Origin: Symsagittifera roscoffensis
Lineage: Eukaryota > Xenacoelomorpha > Acoela > Convolutidae
Reading direction: 5' to 3'
NCBI RefSeq assembly: GCF_963678635.1
Contig: NC_087068.1
Span: 54,654,467-54,718,466 of the forward strand
DNA length: 64,000 nucleotides
Shown here piece after piece: positions 1 through 12,149 of this stretch. A program made the position numbers and the translations under genes. Every line of letters starts with the position of its first letter. The first letter of the stretch is position 1. The notes beneath the pieces are model-generated. The model was not told the origin of the DNA and searched no databases. It saw only the letters and a program-made list of their open reading frames with translations.

Positions 1-2443
1 ATTTCAATACATCAACTCAGAATTTACATCACCGTTTTTTCTTAACTTCACCTATTGTATTTAAGACACTAACCTACAAGGCACCCTCCGAAGTTATGAC
101 CCCATCACCCAGATGTATATCTTCTGCCCACTAAACAAACTCCTAAACGTAGACGAATCGCGACCTCTAATTGTCCATCATGAATTCCTTCAGCCCGTCG
201 AAGTCCCCATCCTAGATTTCATATATAACACTCGCTACAATCACAAATTATATAACCTAATACAAAACTCACCGTATGAACAATCACCTCACACGTAAGA
301 AAGTAACATCATTAAAGCACTTGAATTGCTTTGACCACTTTTGCAAACTAAACACATCATTCGTTTGTTAGCTAAACTTCTAACCTCATCTGATACCATC
401 CACGACGATTTTCCTCATGGCTTCCTCACCAACAATTAAGGTAATATGAATTCAAGACTTAACTAATAAATTCAAACAACACTAATCATTATTGTTCGAT
501 ATTTTCTCTTTTACTTTATAGGCACAATCGTCAATCATCTACAAAACAAAAAACAAAATAAAAAACAGAAACTCTTTTTCAAAATCATTAACTTTTATTA
601 ACCTATCCAATAATTGAAGCAATAAAATTATCCCGTACAAGGCAGTAAATTGATATATAAACTCTTTTCCCCAAAGCAGTAAAAATTCAAAAAATGAAAA
701 TAACTTAATAATTTCAACCCCCAAATCAAGCAGTAAAATTTATAACTTTCAAAGTAGTAAATTAATCAAAATTGTTCATTAATTGAAAAAGCAGTACTAA
801 CTTTTTCAAAGACGCTTCTTTATTTTCTCTCGCCCAAATATTCTATCCAAATTCGCATTGCTCGCCCACAAAGAATTGTTTAAAACAAAGATTTTGAGTT
901 TCAACTTTCACTGATAACAACTTTAACAAAATTAACACGTTTTAAATTTTCCTTTAACCCTGTTGGAGAGAAATTATATAATAATCCAAACTAACCAACG
1001 CAAGCTTACTAAACACCATAAACCACAACCTAAGGGCATGACTAAGAAAAGAAAACCCACGGTACCCAAACTGCAATAACACCAGCTTAGAACCGGATAA
1101 ATTATTCTTTCAAAGACTACTCTTAAGTCTGAACACAAAAGAACAAAACACCGAAACGTCGATAGCCAAACCCAAACAAAAATATTTGATTTTTAAAGAA
1201 AAGACAAATTTAAGACAACAAAAGAAAACACTACTAATTAAAAACGGCATGAAAAGTTGAACTAATACAGGACCCTCCAAAAAGAGAGCACGAAATTATA
1301 CCCTCACTTCTGGCCTAACCCATCAGAAGAGGACGTCCTGAGCATGCTCTATAGCCGGCCTCACCCACCGTGCTACATCCACTCTTTGTGACACCCACGA
1401 CACTATTTTTGACGAGAGTTACTCAAGTGTGAGTAGCTCTTAAAAATAACCGAACTAAATTATAACGCTTTTGCGATAAAAACTAATACAAAGATCAAAA
1501 CTAAAAAACAATATTAACAAAGATTTGTATATGTAAATGACATAATGCAGTATATAGATTAAAAACAGCCCAAAGACCAGCAGCAAGGAACTTAACAAAC
1601 CAATCACACTCCAACTACGGAATGGCAAAACCCACCTGACATGCTGCCTACAGTCACTACACTCAATTGTTCTAGAGTACGACTTGGCATCGCAGAAAAG
1701 GAAATCCATTGCAACAGAACAATGGCCATCTTAATGTTCAAGTTGAAGTACAGATCCAAGTCACCAGGCATTGCACTCAAGCTCAAATTTCACGCCAATT
1801 CCAAACGAGACCGAAACACTGTTCTCTACCAAACAAGAACAAACGATCATAACAAACCATTTGGGAATCAGATTGACTTCCAGACACAGCAGCAATAGTT
1901 GGTGGTCACAGTCATTGTCGAATGACAGACTGATATCGACGATTCCATCTTCCTGGAGCAGACGGATAAGACATCCTTCTGCAAGAACGAAACAGAAATG
2001 ATGCTCGAGAAATACAAACAAACATCATCCATCCTTCTTTATAAATGATAGTCAAAGAACAAAAACTAAAACTCTCTAAGCCCAGATGAGTGGAACCAGA
2101 TCTAAACTAGTATTTATTATTGGTTATTATTATGATATTTTATCTTTATAAAATATTAAATACTAACCAATCATACTCCATAAAACTAACAACCTATTTA
2201 TTTGTAAAGTGTTGAAACTACTTGTAGTTTCAACACCAGAGCAATTTGAGTTAAACTTAGAACACATTTGTTCTCATTCTGGAACTAACTCGCATAAACC
2301 GGTGTACACTAGATCTATTGAGACTAGGAGATATAAGAGTAAGATTAAGATCGGTATTAGACTAAGAATCTATCCGGCCGAAAATAAGATAGCGTGACGA
2401 GCAGACGGTGCACCTTATCTGAAATTACTCTATGAGTACAGTA
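1..2443. other. AT-rich intergenic DNA, no gene seen
   Basis: Only short ORFs (under 90 codons) in uncorrelated frames occur here. A slightly more GC-rich patch at about 1,620-2,000 is open on both strands but has no recognisable motif, start context or splice pattern. I see no gene. Confidence 0.6.
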
Positions 2444-2930
2444 ACCAATACATAACTCAATATTAAAATTGGAAAAAAAAACATTTTAATTGATTAAATA
2501 TTGATTAAATCTACTATAATCAATTATAAAACACTAGTTTCATTATAATCATTATAATCATTCTACTCCATCTACTTTTTGATTCAATAATCATCGATTT
2601 TTCTAATCCCAATTTCTATTTCAAAAATTTTGCACGAAAACCTATTACAATTGATTATAATGTCTTTTGTTTGCCCATTTTTTCACACCAATACATAACT
2701 CAATATTAAAATTGGAAAAAAAAAAACATTTTAATTGATTAAATATTGATTAAATCTAATATAATCAATTATAAAACACTAGTTTCATTATAATCATTAT
2801 AATCATTCTACTCCATCTATTTTTTGATTCAATAATCATCGATTTTTCTAATCCCAATTTCTATTTCAAAAATTTTGCACGAAAACCTATTACAATTGAT
2901 TATAATGTCTTTTGTTTGCCCATTTTTTCT
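2444..2930. repeat. 244-bp tandem duplication
   Basis: A block beginning CCAATACATAACTCAA at 2,444 is repeated at 2,688 almost base for base, including the run of A and the ATTATAATC-rich interior. It ends near TTTGCCCATTTTTT in both copies. The two copies differ by only a few bases and a poly-A length change, so the duplication is recent. No coding content. Confidence 0.9.
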
Positions 2931-5900
2931 TCAGCCTGCATCTGAATTGCTTGAATTGTATGCTTTTTATAGACGTTGGTTTATCTGAAAAACTGGAAAT
3001 TTGTTTTGAAAATAGTTAAATCAACTGAATTTTATTTATTTTTGTTTTTTCATTTCTGCTCAAAAAGACCTGCTGAAGATTTTTAACCAGTAATTTATTA
3101 GCACAATGCAGTAGCTTTATAATTTATTTAGAAGAATTATTTTTTACCTACCGCAGGAACCTTTCAACTAATTTGAAGATACGTCTATGAAACTTTTGCT
3201 TCGTGAAAAACTTTTGTGTTCAGATAAACCAAAAGGTGACAAAACATTTCACTCATAGAGATTTTTTTGACAGAACAAAAATATAAACCACATTCTAGTA
3301 TATGAAAACTTATGTTTTGGGCAAGATTTCAATCGCTTAGTTTTTGCTCTATTTTCAGTTGTAAGCACGTGAAAAAGTGATTGCTCAAAAACGATCAGAA
3401 TAACTTCTCGTCATCGTAAATTCAAATTTTTTCACTTACAGCGTATAAAAAAAGAAATGTGAGCTACAAATTTTTTTTCCAGGTTATCACAAGCTGAAAC
3501 TTTCCCTGTTGTGAACAAATGTAATAACAATTCTATTATACAATTGGAAAAACCTCTGTCGGCGCTGGTAAACAATCTTCAGTACGCTGGCTGGAAAAGC
3601 TTCAGCGCGCGGTCAACCTGGTGCTGAGCAAAAATTACCTTCCACCGATATACAATTATTTGCACTGCGTGTACCTTGAAAATAACTTATCCTTATTTCT
3701 TTGATTGCGGCGAAAAAAAGAAACTTTTTTGATTATAAATGGAAATTTGTCACAGAGCATCCAAACGCCTAAATCAAGCCAAATATCTTCAAGACGCACT
3801 TTTTCAGACATCAAGTTAATCGTAAATTTGTTTGTGCTTCAGTTTTTTAATCTGTTTTTTACTACTATTTCTGGTTTTTTTTCTTCAAATTTTTATTCTC
3901 TAACAGTTTTAGAAACAAAACTTTTGATAATTCCTTAAGGGTTAAGATTAGGTTCGTAAGGGAAAAATACGAACACGTAGCTTGCTTTATTGTTCCGACT
4001 TTCGATACGAAAGTAACGGAAAATTTTTGCTCGGGGTGGGTTTTTTTTCTTCAGACAAATTTCGACTTTTAACCAGCCATTTTTGACGGAATTTTTTTTA
4101 TCATTCCAAAGGTATTGTTGTCCTGAGCTTAAATTTGAAAAGTTATTTCACCTGTGATCAATTTTCGTTAAGTCATGAGGGTTCAAAGATTGACATTTTG
4201 ACCATTTTGACCATTTGGGACAATTAACGCGTGATATAATTCGCGCTATTAACGCGTAAGCGGAGATTTAATCCATCTTATAAATCCTTCCAAATTGGTT
4301 GAATGAAGCTTATTTGCCATAATTGATATGGCGTGGGGGGTGATGATTTTCATAAAAAATTTCAAATTTTAGGGAAAAAAAATTTTATTTTATTTTATAT
4401 CATTTAATTTTTTTAATGTTATTACTGCTGCTCCATAAACCTTAAAAGGCAGTTGGAACATTCAGGGCTTCGCCCTGATACGAGCCGTCTGGTTTCTCTT
4501 TGGTTTGGATATTAAGCTAAAATATCCGGTCAATTTCTTCGAAAATCCAAATTTCAGTTTGCCAACGCAATAATTCATACAAACTGTTTGATCAGTTTTT
4601 AATAATCAATGAACGTAATTCAGACTTTTGTATAGGTCGCGATGATTTTTTATACGTTTTTTTTTCTGGAAAAGTCTTTTAAAATTTTTAAGTCTCAAAT
4701 TATCTTTTTCGCGATTTTACTTATGATTCCCTATTACATCGAATTCATTTCTGTTTTTAAAAGGAAAGCAAACTTCATAATCGAACAGTGAACGTTTAAA
4801 GTTCACGAAAAACGTGATCGACGACTTCTGGAATTTCGAAAGTGGAATTTTATTTTGAGGTTTCCCAGCGAAGTCAAAGCTTCACCTTATAATCCAGTTT
4901 TCTCAAAAAAGTGCTAATATTAAACTGCTGTCGACATTCAAAGAGTTTTAAGCCCATTAGTTTTTTGGTTTAGATTTTCAACAAAAAAATGTAAGTGTTT
5001 TTTGTTCTGGCTATCGTAACAAAAATAATGGAATATTTGTTCTCGGGGTGGTTTTTTTTCTGCAAACTAATTTTGACTTTATAACTAGCAATTGTTGAGG
5101 GAAACAAAACGTATTGTTGTCTCGATTTTCACTTTAAAAAAATTATTTCAACTATTTTGATTTCTCGTAAAGTTATGTATTATTATAATCTGCATGCATT
5201 ATCTCGTAAAATTAAAAATTGCCATTTTGGCCAATTTGGAACTACTAACGCGCGATATAGTTCGCACTACTAACGCGCAAGCGGAGATTTAATCTGTCTT
5301 AGAAATCAATCCAAATTGGTTAAAAGAAGATTATTTGGTTAAAACCCGCTATCTTGTGGCAGTTCCAAAAATTTCTAAGAAAAATTGTGTGTTTCTAAGT
5401 TTTCTGTTATAAATATTGCCTGCAGGCTGTTTAGAGTACAAAACGATGTTATTAGCCTCTGGCAATGAAATAGATTGAATCAAATTGCGCATTGTTTGTC
5501 AAAAAATAGCCAAACTGAAAATTTTAAAACCACCATAGACGTGTCAATAAAAATTACAAGTGAAATATCTCCTTAAGTTTCAATTCAAAACTGCAATATT
5601 TTTCAAATAGTATAAATAAACAAGTTAAAAAAGCAAGTAAAAACCGATGTCTAACTGAAAAAACCACCCCAAGCACTTGTATTCTATCTTTTTTTCGTTA
5701 CAATAATTAGTTATGTTCTTAAATATAGTTTAGTATAATTATTAAGGAAAAATCAATATTCACCAGAACCAATTAACTTTAATGGAAGCCTTTCAAACAG
5801 TAACCCCGTAAACTTCTCAAATGCAGATTCTGAGAGCCTTTGTGTTGTGAGGAGTCGTCGAATTGATCCGAACGAGGCCGGACGCTCAAGCACATTCTCT

Positions 5901-6436
5901 CTTTCTAAAACAGCCTTTTTGCTACTATTTATTTCTTGAAATATAAAACCAACAAATTGATATATTTCAATGCTCATTAAATTCATACTGAACAAATGAA
6001 CAAAACTTTACCTTTCCTTAAATGAGCCACAAACAGTAGATTTCTTCTAGCTGAGTTTATTTCTGACATTTTGACGAAATTTCAAGAAAAATTTTTTTTA
6101 TAATTCATCTATGATCACCAAAAATTACACAAAAAGACCAAAAACCAAAAATTAATTGTATACGTTTTTTTTGTTAGCAAAATTTAAAAAATTAACTTTT
6201 TAATTGCATCTTTTTTCGGGAAAGGTGGCGACTGCATTTAAGCACAAAATTCGCCAGTGAAACAGTCAAAACAACCCAAGATTGGAACAAAATTATCAAT
6301 ATATGCATTAAATTTCGATGTTACAACAAATAGGCATTTTTTGAGAGAAGTTATCACAATCGCACAAAACTGTACGTTTATTGTAAATTGTACAAATATC
6401 GTCAAATACTCAAGAAGAGTATTTTCTCCAAAAAAA
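2931..6436. other. AT-rich intergenic DNA with decayed repeats
   Basis: No coding region can be supported. The stretch has many homopolymer T runs and at least one pair of diverged direct repeats (listed separately). Short ORFs such as 3,705-3,938, 5,753-5,995 and 6,257-6,523 have AT-driven composition and no motif. Confidence 0.6.
4031..5310. repeat. Pair of diverged direct repeats
   Basis: Two blocks, about 4,031-4,290 and 5,041-5,310, share CTCGGGGTGG followed by a T run, a middle section on AACCAGCCATTTTTG versus AACTAGCAATTGTTG, and a right part with two ACGCG words followed by AAGCGGAGATTTAATC. They are old copies of one dispersed repeat. Class unknown. Confidence 0.65.
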
Positions 6437-8168
6437 ATTGCAAATTGTTTAAAATTGATTTTAATTAAAAAGTTGGTATTTTATAAAACGACCTTTTTTG
6501 CCTATCAAACAAAAATAAATTAACTTATACAACATTTTGGAGATTATACCCTTTTTAAAGTTTGTTGTGCTACGTAAGAGGCTCCCTTTGATATAATTAT
6601 GTCTGTGATCGACTGGGTATTTTTGGCGTAATTTTTGATTAATTAAGAAAAGCCAAATTGACCCATTTTTGGGGTAAAATTTCGGACCCGAATTTCGCAA
6701 AACAAATTACACTATATTAATTCTGCAAAAAATTTAAGCAAATTTTGTCTTCATAAATTTTCACCTAAACTCAACCCAATTTGAGAAAAACGGGTTTTAA
6801 ATTTCAAGTTTAACGCGTTTTGTCCGGTTAATTTAAATCAGCACTGTAACTTCCAGCCCTTAACTTTAAAACAATTTTCTTTCAGCAGCAATCGGATTTA
6901 CAATTTTTCAGTAGAAAAGAACCGATAAAACGCCGACGAAAAAAAACTAACTCGACAATCCAAAGAACTATGTTCTATTTAGTTTCAGCTGGAAGATAAT
7001 AATTATACTTAAGGCCGAACTCTTTTTCGGTCAAAGAATTTGAACGAAGTTCAATAGCCTAAAACGGGGAGCGTTCTCATACTTAAAGGACCGAACGCTC
7101 GAAAAGTTTCAACCAATCAAAATCGCTAAGCGTTGCTATTGGCTAAATGCCTTTTTCACTAAATCAAAGTCAGTGTTAACCGAAAATGTTTTAAATCAGT
7201 GGTAAATAATCAAAAACATTACAAATAACGGGTTACAACCGCAATACTAGTCAGATAAACATCAAGATTGATGATTTCAATTTCATAAGAATTTTTCAGT
7301 CTTGCAAATTGTTTAAAATTGATTTTAATTAAAAAGTTGGTATTTTATAAAACGACCTTTTTTGTCTATCAAACAAAAATAAATTAACTTATACAACATT
7401 TTGGAGATTATACCCTTTTTAAAGTTTGTTGGGCTACGTAAGAGGTTCCCTTTGATATAATTATGTCTGTGATCGACTGCGTATTTTTGGCGTAATTTTT
7501 GATTAATTAAGAAAAGCCAAATTGACCCATTTTTGGGGTAAAATTTCGGACCCGAATTTCGCAAAACAAATTACACTATATTAATTCTGCAAAAAATTTA
7601 AGCAAATTTTGTCTTCATAAATTTTCACCTAAACTCAACCCAATTTGAGAAAAACGGGTTTTAAATTTCAAGTTTAACGCGTTTTGTCCGGTTAATTTAA
7701 ATCAGCACTGTAACTTCCAGCCCTTAACTTTAAAACAATTTTCTTTCAGCAGCAATCGGATTTACAATTTTTCAGTAGAAAAGAACCGATAAAACGCCGA
7801 CGAAAAAAAAACTAACTCGACAATCCAAAGAACTATGTTCTATTTAGTTTCAGCTTGAAGATAATAATTATACTTAAGGCCGAACTCTTTTTCGGTCAAA
7901 GAATTTGAACGAAGTTCAATAGCCTAAAACGGGGAGCGTTCTCATACTTGAAGGACCGAACGCTCGAAAAGTTTCAACCAATCAAAATCGCTAAGCGTTG
8001 CTATTGGCTAAATGCCTTTTTCACTAAATCAAAGTCAGTGTTAATCGAAAATGTTTTAAATCAGTGGTAAATAATCAAAAACATTACAAATTGCGGGTTA
8101 CAACCGCAATACTAGTCAGATAAACATCAAGATTGATGATTTCAATTTCATAAGAAATTTTCAGTCTT
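6437..8168. repeat. 864-bp tandem duplication
   Basis: The block starting at the CAAATTGTTTAAAATTG word near 6,437 recurs at about 7,302 with a constant 864-bp offset and runs to the TTTTCAGTCTTG word in both copies (about 7,300 and 8,168). Only scattered single-base differences are visible. The antisense 79-codon ORFs at 6,461-6,700 and 7,325-7,564 are duplicates of each other created by this event and are not supported as genes. Confidence 0.93.
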
Positions 8169-8349
8169 GAAAACTCACCTGCTTATTATCTAATTGGCCA
8201 GTATTAACACTAATGGCCTGGATTTATTGTCTTGCTTTGAGATTTTCACGATTTACTTTGAGATTTTGAATCCTCAATTCTGATTGGCCGAAAGTAAGCT
8301 AAAATAAAATTCAAGCATTCGGTCCTTCAAGCATGAGAGACGCCACCAT
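7931..8349. mobile_element. MITE with GAAGGACCGAA inverted ends
   Basis: The left end (GGGGAGCGTTCTCATACTTG then AAGGACCGAACGC) is the inverted counterpart of the right end (GCATTCGGTCCTTC then AAGCATGAGAGACGCCACC). The element is flanked on both sides by CTAAAAC (7,924-7,930 and 8,350-8,356), a likely 7-8 bp target duplication as made by hAT-type transposases. No transposase ORF, so it is non-autonomous. A left-end fragment also lies in the upstream tandem copy near 7,066. Confidence 0.7.
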
Positions 8350-8357
8350 CTAAAACT

Positions 8358-8705
8358 GCTCATTTAGTTGTCTGATTTTAGTTTTTCACTGATTTCCACG
8401 CGTAAAAACGGTTTACAAAAAACTAATCAACCTAAAACGCTATATTTTTTGGGTGACTAAATTGGCCAAGGTCACCGATATTGATAGTAATTTGGAATTA
8501 ACTGTATTTCAAAAATTAAAACGTTGCCCGATAAGTTTGTTTAAAGCTATATAGCTAACTAATGCCAGATTGTGGGCAAAATCAAGGACCTTGAGCAATC
8601 TAATCGGTCAAAAACTTTACAACTTTCTGTTAATTACTTTTTTCTGGACACAGTTTTTAAGTGTGGAAATCAGTGAAAAACTGAAATCCGTCGTCAAAAC
8701 GAGCT
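8358..8705. repeat. Inverted-repeat element, about 350 bp
   Basis: The left arm (about 8,358-8,410, containing TTTTTCACTGATTTCCAC) is mirrored by the right arm (about 8,651-8,705, containing GTGGAAATCAGTGAAAAAC). Arms are about 50 bp and imperfect. No ORF. Probably a MITE. A right-arm relative occurs near 9,460. Confidence 0.65.
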
Positions 8706-8890
8706 TTTTTTATTTTATCCCCGTTCAAATTCGTTGACCGAAAAGGATATTGTCAAAAATTTGGCAATAACTAAACTTCAGACAGTTTTTGTATGCAAAA
8801 GTTAAATTTTTCGACAGAGATGATGTCTCAAGTTCACGAATAAACTCAAGCTTGCTCATAATCGGCAGGTTGCTTTTTTAATTCAATTTT

Positions 8891-9043
8891 GGGATCTTGT
8901 TAACAATTTCCCCCCTATGGTACCTTCTAACGAATCTCCCCCCTATAATAAGAGAATTGATCAGTTAAGCATATACGAATTTGGTACCTTGTTACGAATC
9001 CCCATCCGCCTATTGCAATAGGGGGGATTGTTAACAAGATCCC
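8891..9043. mobile_element. 153-bp MITE with GGGATCTTGTTAACAA ends
   Basis: GGGATCTTGTTAACAATTTC followed by a C run (8,891-8,918) is mirrored by a G run and GGATTGTTAACAAGATCCC (9,016-9,043). AATTTT lies directly outside both ends (8,885-8,890 and 9,044-9,049), a possible 6-bp target duplication. The interior is non-coding. Confidence 0.7.
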
Positions 9044-9409
9044 AATTTTGTCTCGATCCATTTTTTTGATTTTTTTAAGCACCTAAGCTTTGTGAATTGA
9101 TAGAGAAAATTTATATCAATTTGGACCACAAAATTCATATTCTGGAACACGAGTGTAATAAAAAGAGGCGGTCCAAATCGCTGCAGAGTTTGAAACGCAG
9201 ACGTCAGAACACATATGGTAACACATTCAACAATAACTGAAGTTAAATATTAAACACCGCATTTATGACGTTTTACTATTCAAGTTACGCTGGTACTAAA
9301 TGAGTTTTGTACAAGTGCGTTGAGCATAATAGCTGGTAATCATATGGACTTCAGTCTTGTCTCAACTTTTAGTTAAGGCCAAATTTTTGGCATTATCGGT
9401 GACTTAGAT

Positions 9410-9575
9410 TGGTTTAATCGGTCAAAAATTAGTCGGTTAATTAGTTTTTCGGAAACTTTTTTAACGTGTGGGAATCAGTAATAAGATAAAATTCGACGTG
9501 AAAATGAGCAGTTTTACGTCAATTATTTAGAACTTTGTTCAGATTGGTTGACCGAAAAGGATATTGCCAACAATT
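9410..9575. repeat. Diverged copy of the 8,590-8,760 sequence
   Basis: Both stretches share TAATCGGTCAAAAA, a GTGTGG(A)AATCAGT word and the string GTTGACCGAAAAGGATATTG in the same order. Dispersed repeat of unknown class. Confidence 0.6.
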
Positions 9576-9631
9576 ATTAAAGGCGAGTTGATTGATTTTA
9601 AGCTCCCAAACGAAGGAAAGCTCCTAGAAAC

Positions 9632-10060
9632 CAGGGGCGGATTTAGGGGGGGGGGGGGGGGGGAGGGGGGCGGACGCCCTCCCCCTCAGGGATTCGACCC
9701 CCTGCCGACCCAAAGGGTCCCCCCTTTGGTACTTTTTAAGGAATCCATTTTTTGCCGACCGACCCTAAAACTTTTCTAAAGGCGCCTTCGGCGCCAATAT
9801 ATACTAACTTTGAGGGGGAACGCGCGCCAAAAAACGCGAATTTTTTGTCAAAATTTTTTTAAAAAAGTGCTTAAAAACGGCTTTTTTGAGAAATTTGGCC
9901 AAAAAATTTGGCCAAAACAGGGACCTTTTAGTGCTTTAGAAGAGCTCGGAAAATCAATTTGATCGACCTTAAAAAAAAGGTCGTCAAATTTTTCGAAAAA
10001 TTTTTGAAAATCCGCCCCCCCCCCCCCCCCCCCCTCGAAAAAATCCTAGATCCGCCCCTG
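9632..10060. mobile_element. hAT-type MITE with 8-bp target duplication
   Basis: The element begins CAGGGGCGGATTTAGG and ends with the inverted form CCTAGATCCGCCCCTG. It is flanked by a perfect 8-bp direct repeat CTAGAAAC at 9,624-9,631 and 10,061-10,068. Eight-base duplications and CAGGG-type ends are typical of hAT transposons. At 429 bp it cannot encode a transposase. Just inside the ends lie long G and C runs (about 9,646-9,668 and 10,013-10,034), and the interior has the palindrome GGCGCCTTCGGCGCC. The ORFs crossing it are spurious. Confidence 0.88.
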
Positions 10061-10537
10061 CTAGAAACCCAAAGAAAAAGCAATCTTTTCAGTTGACCAA
10101 TAACCAACTGAGTTTTTGAAGCAGTACGGATTTGCGTAAATTTACAACCCGTGAATAATTTCATCGCGAGATCCACATCGGCTGAGACATCGAAGTTTGT
10201 TTCCCCAGGAAAAGCCAAAATCTAACACGGTTTCGCCTTATTGTTCCGACTCTCGAAGACAGTAATGATTATTGTTCCGACTTCCGAAGAAAGTGAGGAA
10301 TATATATGATCGGGTGGTTTGTTTATTCAGACCAGTGTTACAAAACTCTGGTCACTCGGGGGATCTATCTGTTGATCTGCATTTGCCCAACCATAATTCA
10401 AAGCTATAATTATTAGTCACCAGTGATTGAAAAAGTTTGCAGCTCTACTTTTCTGTTGTTTTTATGTGTCAATATAGTTTGCCTCTTTCGGTTGTTAAAT
10501 ATTGTTAAATCTTGTCTCATCTTTTTATTTGATTTTC
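10061..10537. other. Intergenic, no gene seen
   Basis: A 477-bp AT-rich stretch. It has two TTGTTCCGACT words (about 10,231 and 10,270) resembling the one near 3,992, so it is probably more decayed repeat. No ORF of interest. Confidence 0.55.
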
Positions 10538-10732
10538 TGGATCAAGTTAACATCTTCCCCCCAAATAGACCAAGTTAAGATTTTCCACCCCAGCGCTTAA
10601 CTAAAATTAATTTTGCTAAGCGCTGCATAAAAAAATGCTCAATTCTGATTGGCTGAAAAATTTGAAATTAGAACCAAGTTAACATCCTCCTCCGCCCCCT
10701 AACGGTGTTTGGGGAGAATGTTAACTTGGTCC
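10538..10732. mobile_element. MITE-like inverted repeat with AAGTTAACAT arms
   Basis: GGATCAAGTTAACATCTTCC plus a C run at the left is mirrored by GGGGAGAATGTTAACTTGGTCC at the right. A nested arm ACCAAGTTAACATCC occurs at about 10,674. The arrangement (GTTAAC next to a C/G run at each end) matches the elements at 8,891 and 11,271 and suggests a family. Confidence 0.6.
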
Positions 10733-10858
10733 GCTCTTTTTCATTGCAGTATTCACATCAAGCATCACTCCAAGAGATGCACAAAGTCTATTTACATCTA
10801 GTAATAAGAACTTCGCTATTATTGTTGAACCCAAATTGACCCTGTGTCACGAACACTA

Positions 10859-11224
10859 GGTGGGCTATTCTCATGCGCGAAGGACCGAATGGGCGATAAA
10901 ACTCGTGGTCGAAGGCCAGAAAACAAAATTAGCCGAAAGTCGATTTTTAAAAAGGAGCAATTGCTATTCAATTGAAATGAAATAAAAGAAGCAATATTTT
11001 GCTTCTTTCATAACGAAACCGTTGAGATATATAATTTGTTCCAATTCGGCGGCGGTCAGTGACAATTTGAAAGTTTTGCATATTTCTGCCGTTTTTATAT
11101 TCGGCCACTATCAATATTCAGTCCCTGGAAATGTTTACTTTCTTTCCAAATTTTAGATTACTGAAATCTGATTGGCTGATTTTTATTTTTGCGCATTCGG
11201 TCCTTCGCGTAGAGGGATTCCACC
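10859..11224. mobile_element. MITE with GGTGG...GAAGGACCGAATG ends
   Basis: The left end GGTGGGCTATTCTCATGCGC runs into GAAGGACCGAATG; the right end is CATTCGGTCCTTCGCG to CCACC. These are inverted and match the 7,931-8,349 element. Flanks GAACACTA (10,851-10,858) and GAACTTTA (11,225-11,232) agree at 6 of 8 bases and may be an eroded hAT-size target duplication. Confidence 0.65.
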
Positions 11225-11270
11225 GAACTTTAGCTCATCTTTTAGTCATTTGATTTGATATATCAGTTTG

Positions 11271-11325
11271 GATCTACTTAACAATTTCCACCCCTTTCAA
11301 GAAAGGGGGGATTGATAAGTAGATC
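11271..11325. repeat. 55-bp hairpin of the C-run/G-run family
   Basis: GATCTACTTAACAATTTCC, then a C-rich run, CAAG loop, G run and GATTGATAAGTAGATC form a self-complementary hairpin. It resembles a minimal version of the 8,891-9,043 element. Confidence 0.65.
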
Positions 11326-11680
11326 AAAATGGTCGATTTTTCGACCAATGAGAATGCAGCAAACTTAAAATTCTCAATGCAAAGCTCTAACGCTAACTTT
11401 CTGTATTTATTTATAGGTGTGGAGCTTTTTAAATAAATACAATAGGGGGGGGGGGAGATTGTTAAATAGATTCATCAGTTTTTGTTATCAGTCACAGCTT
11501 TGTCTCGACCTTTTGATTTTCATTAAGTTTTGATAAACGAATCCAATTTCTGAGTATATGTTCTGATTTCTGCGACTAACTAGCTTCAATTAAAATCAAT
11601 AGCAACTACCGTCGAAAATTTTCAGTAAATTTCACACTAGTTAGTACGGTATGAAAACTTGAAAATGTTTCTGCATCCGG
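11326..11680. other. Intergenic, G-run relic
   Basis: Non-coding. Near 11,440-11,475 a G run followed by AGATTGTTAAATAGAT looks like one surviving arm of the same hairpin family. Nothing else recognised. Confidence 0.5.
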
Positions 11681-11980
11681 GTCTTTTCGGCTATACCCCC
11701 CTAAATAGATAAATTTGACAATTTATATTTCGAGTTGAAATAGAAAGCGCGAAAACCAGTGAAACAAAAAATTTAATACCACTCGTGTGCAATTAGCAGC
11801 TGCTCGATTAGGAAACAAAAGTTTATGGCAAATTTATCACTAGGTTTCCTAATCGAGCAGCTGCTACTTGCACACGAGTGGTATTTAATTGTTTGTTTCA
11901 CTCGCTTTCGCGCTTTCAATTTCAACTAGAAGTTTGAAATATCACATTTATTCATTTAGGGGGGATATAACTGAAAAGAC
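11681..11980. mobile_element. 300-bp near-perfect palindrome (MITE)
   Basis: The outer ends GTCTTTTCGGCTATA and TATAACTGAAAAGAC are inverted copies, and the pairing continues inwards through TAAATAGATAAATTTGACAA, AAGCGCGAAA, ATACCACTCGTGTGCAA and GCAGCTGCTCGATTAGGAAAC to a short loop of about 25 bp. Nearly the whole element can fold on itself. No ORF. No target duplication could be fixed. Confidence 0.8.
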
Positions 11981-12149
11981 CTGTGCATACTTAGAAAAAA
12001 ATTTCTGATCATTGCAAAAAGGTAGGCGTTTTGCATCATTGATAAGCCATCTACTATGCCAAATAATTAGACTTTTGACTTATTTCAGAGATACGGTTTT
12101 GCCTTTTGTTCTATCCCGCTGCATTCGGGATGTATTCTATCTCAGTTCC

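Noticed and set aside
1620-2020. Exon-like GC-richer patch with open frames on both strands
   Set aside because: No codon-level signal, splice sites or recognisable protein words; frames end within 90 codons.
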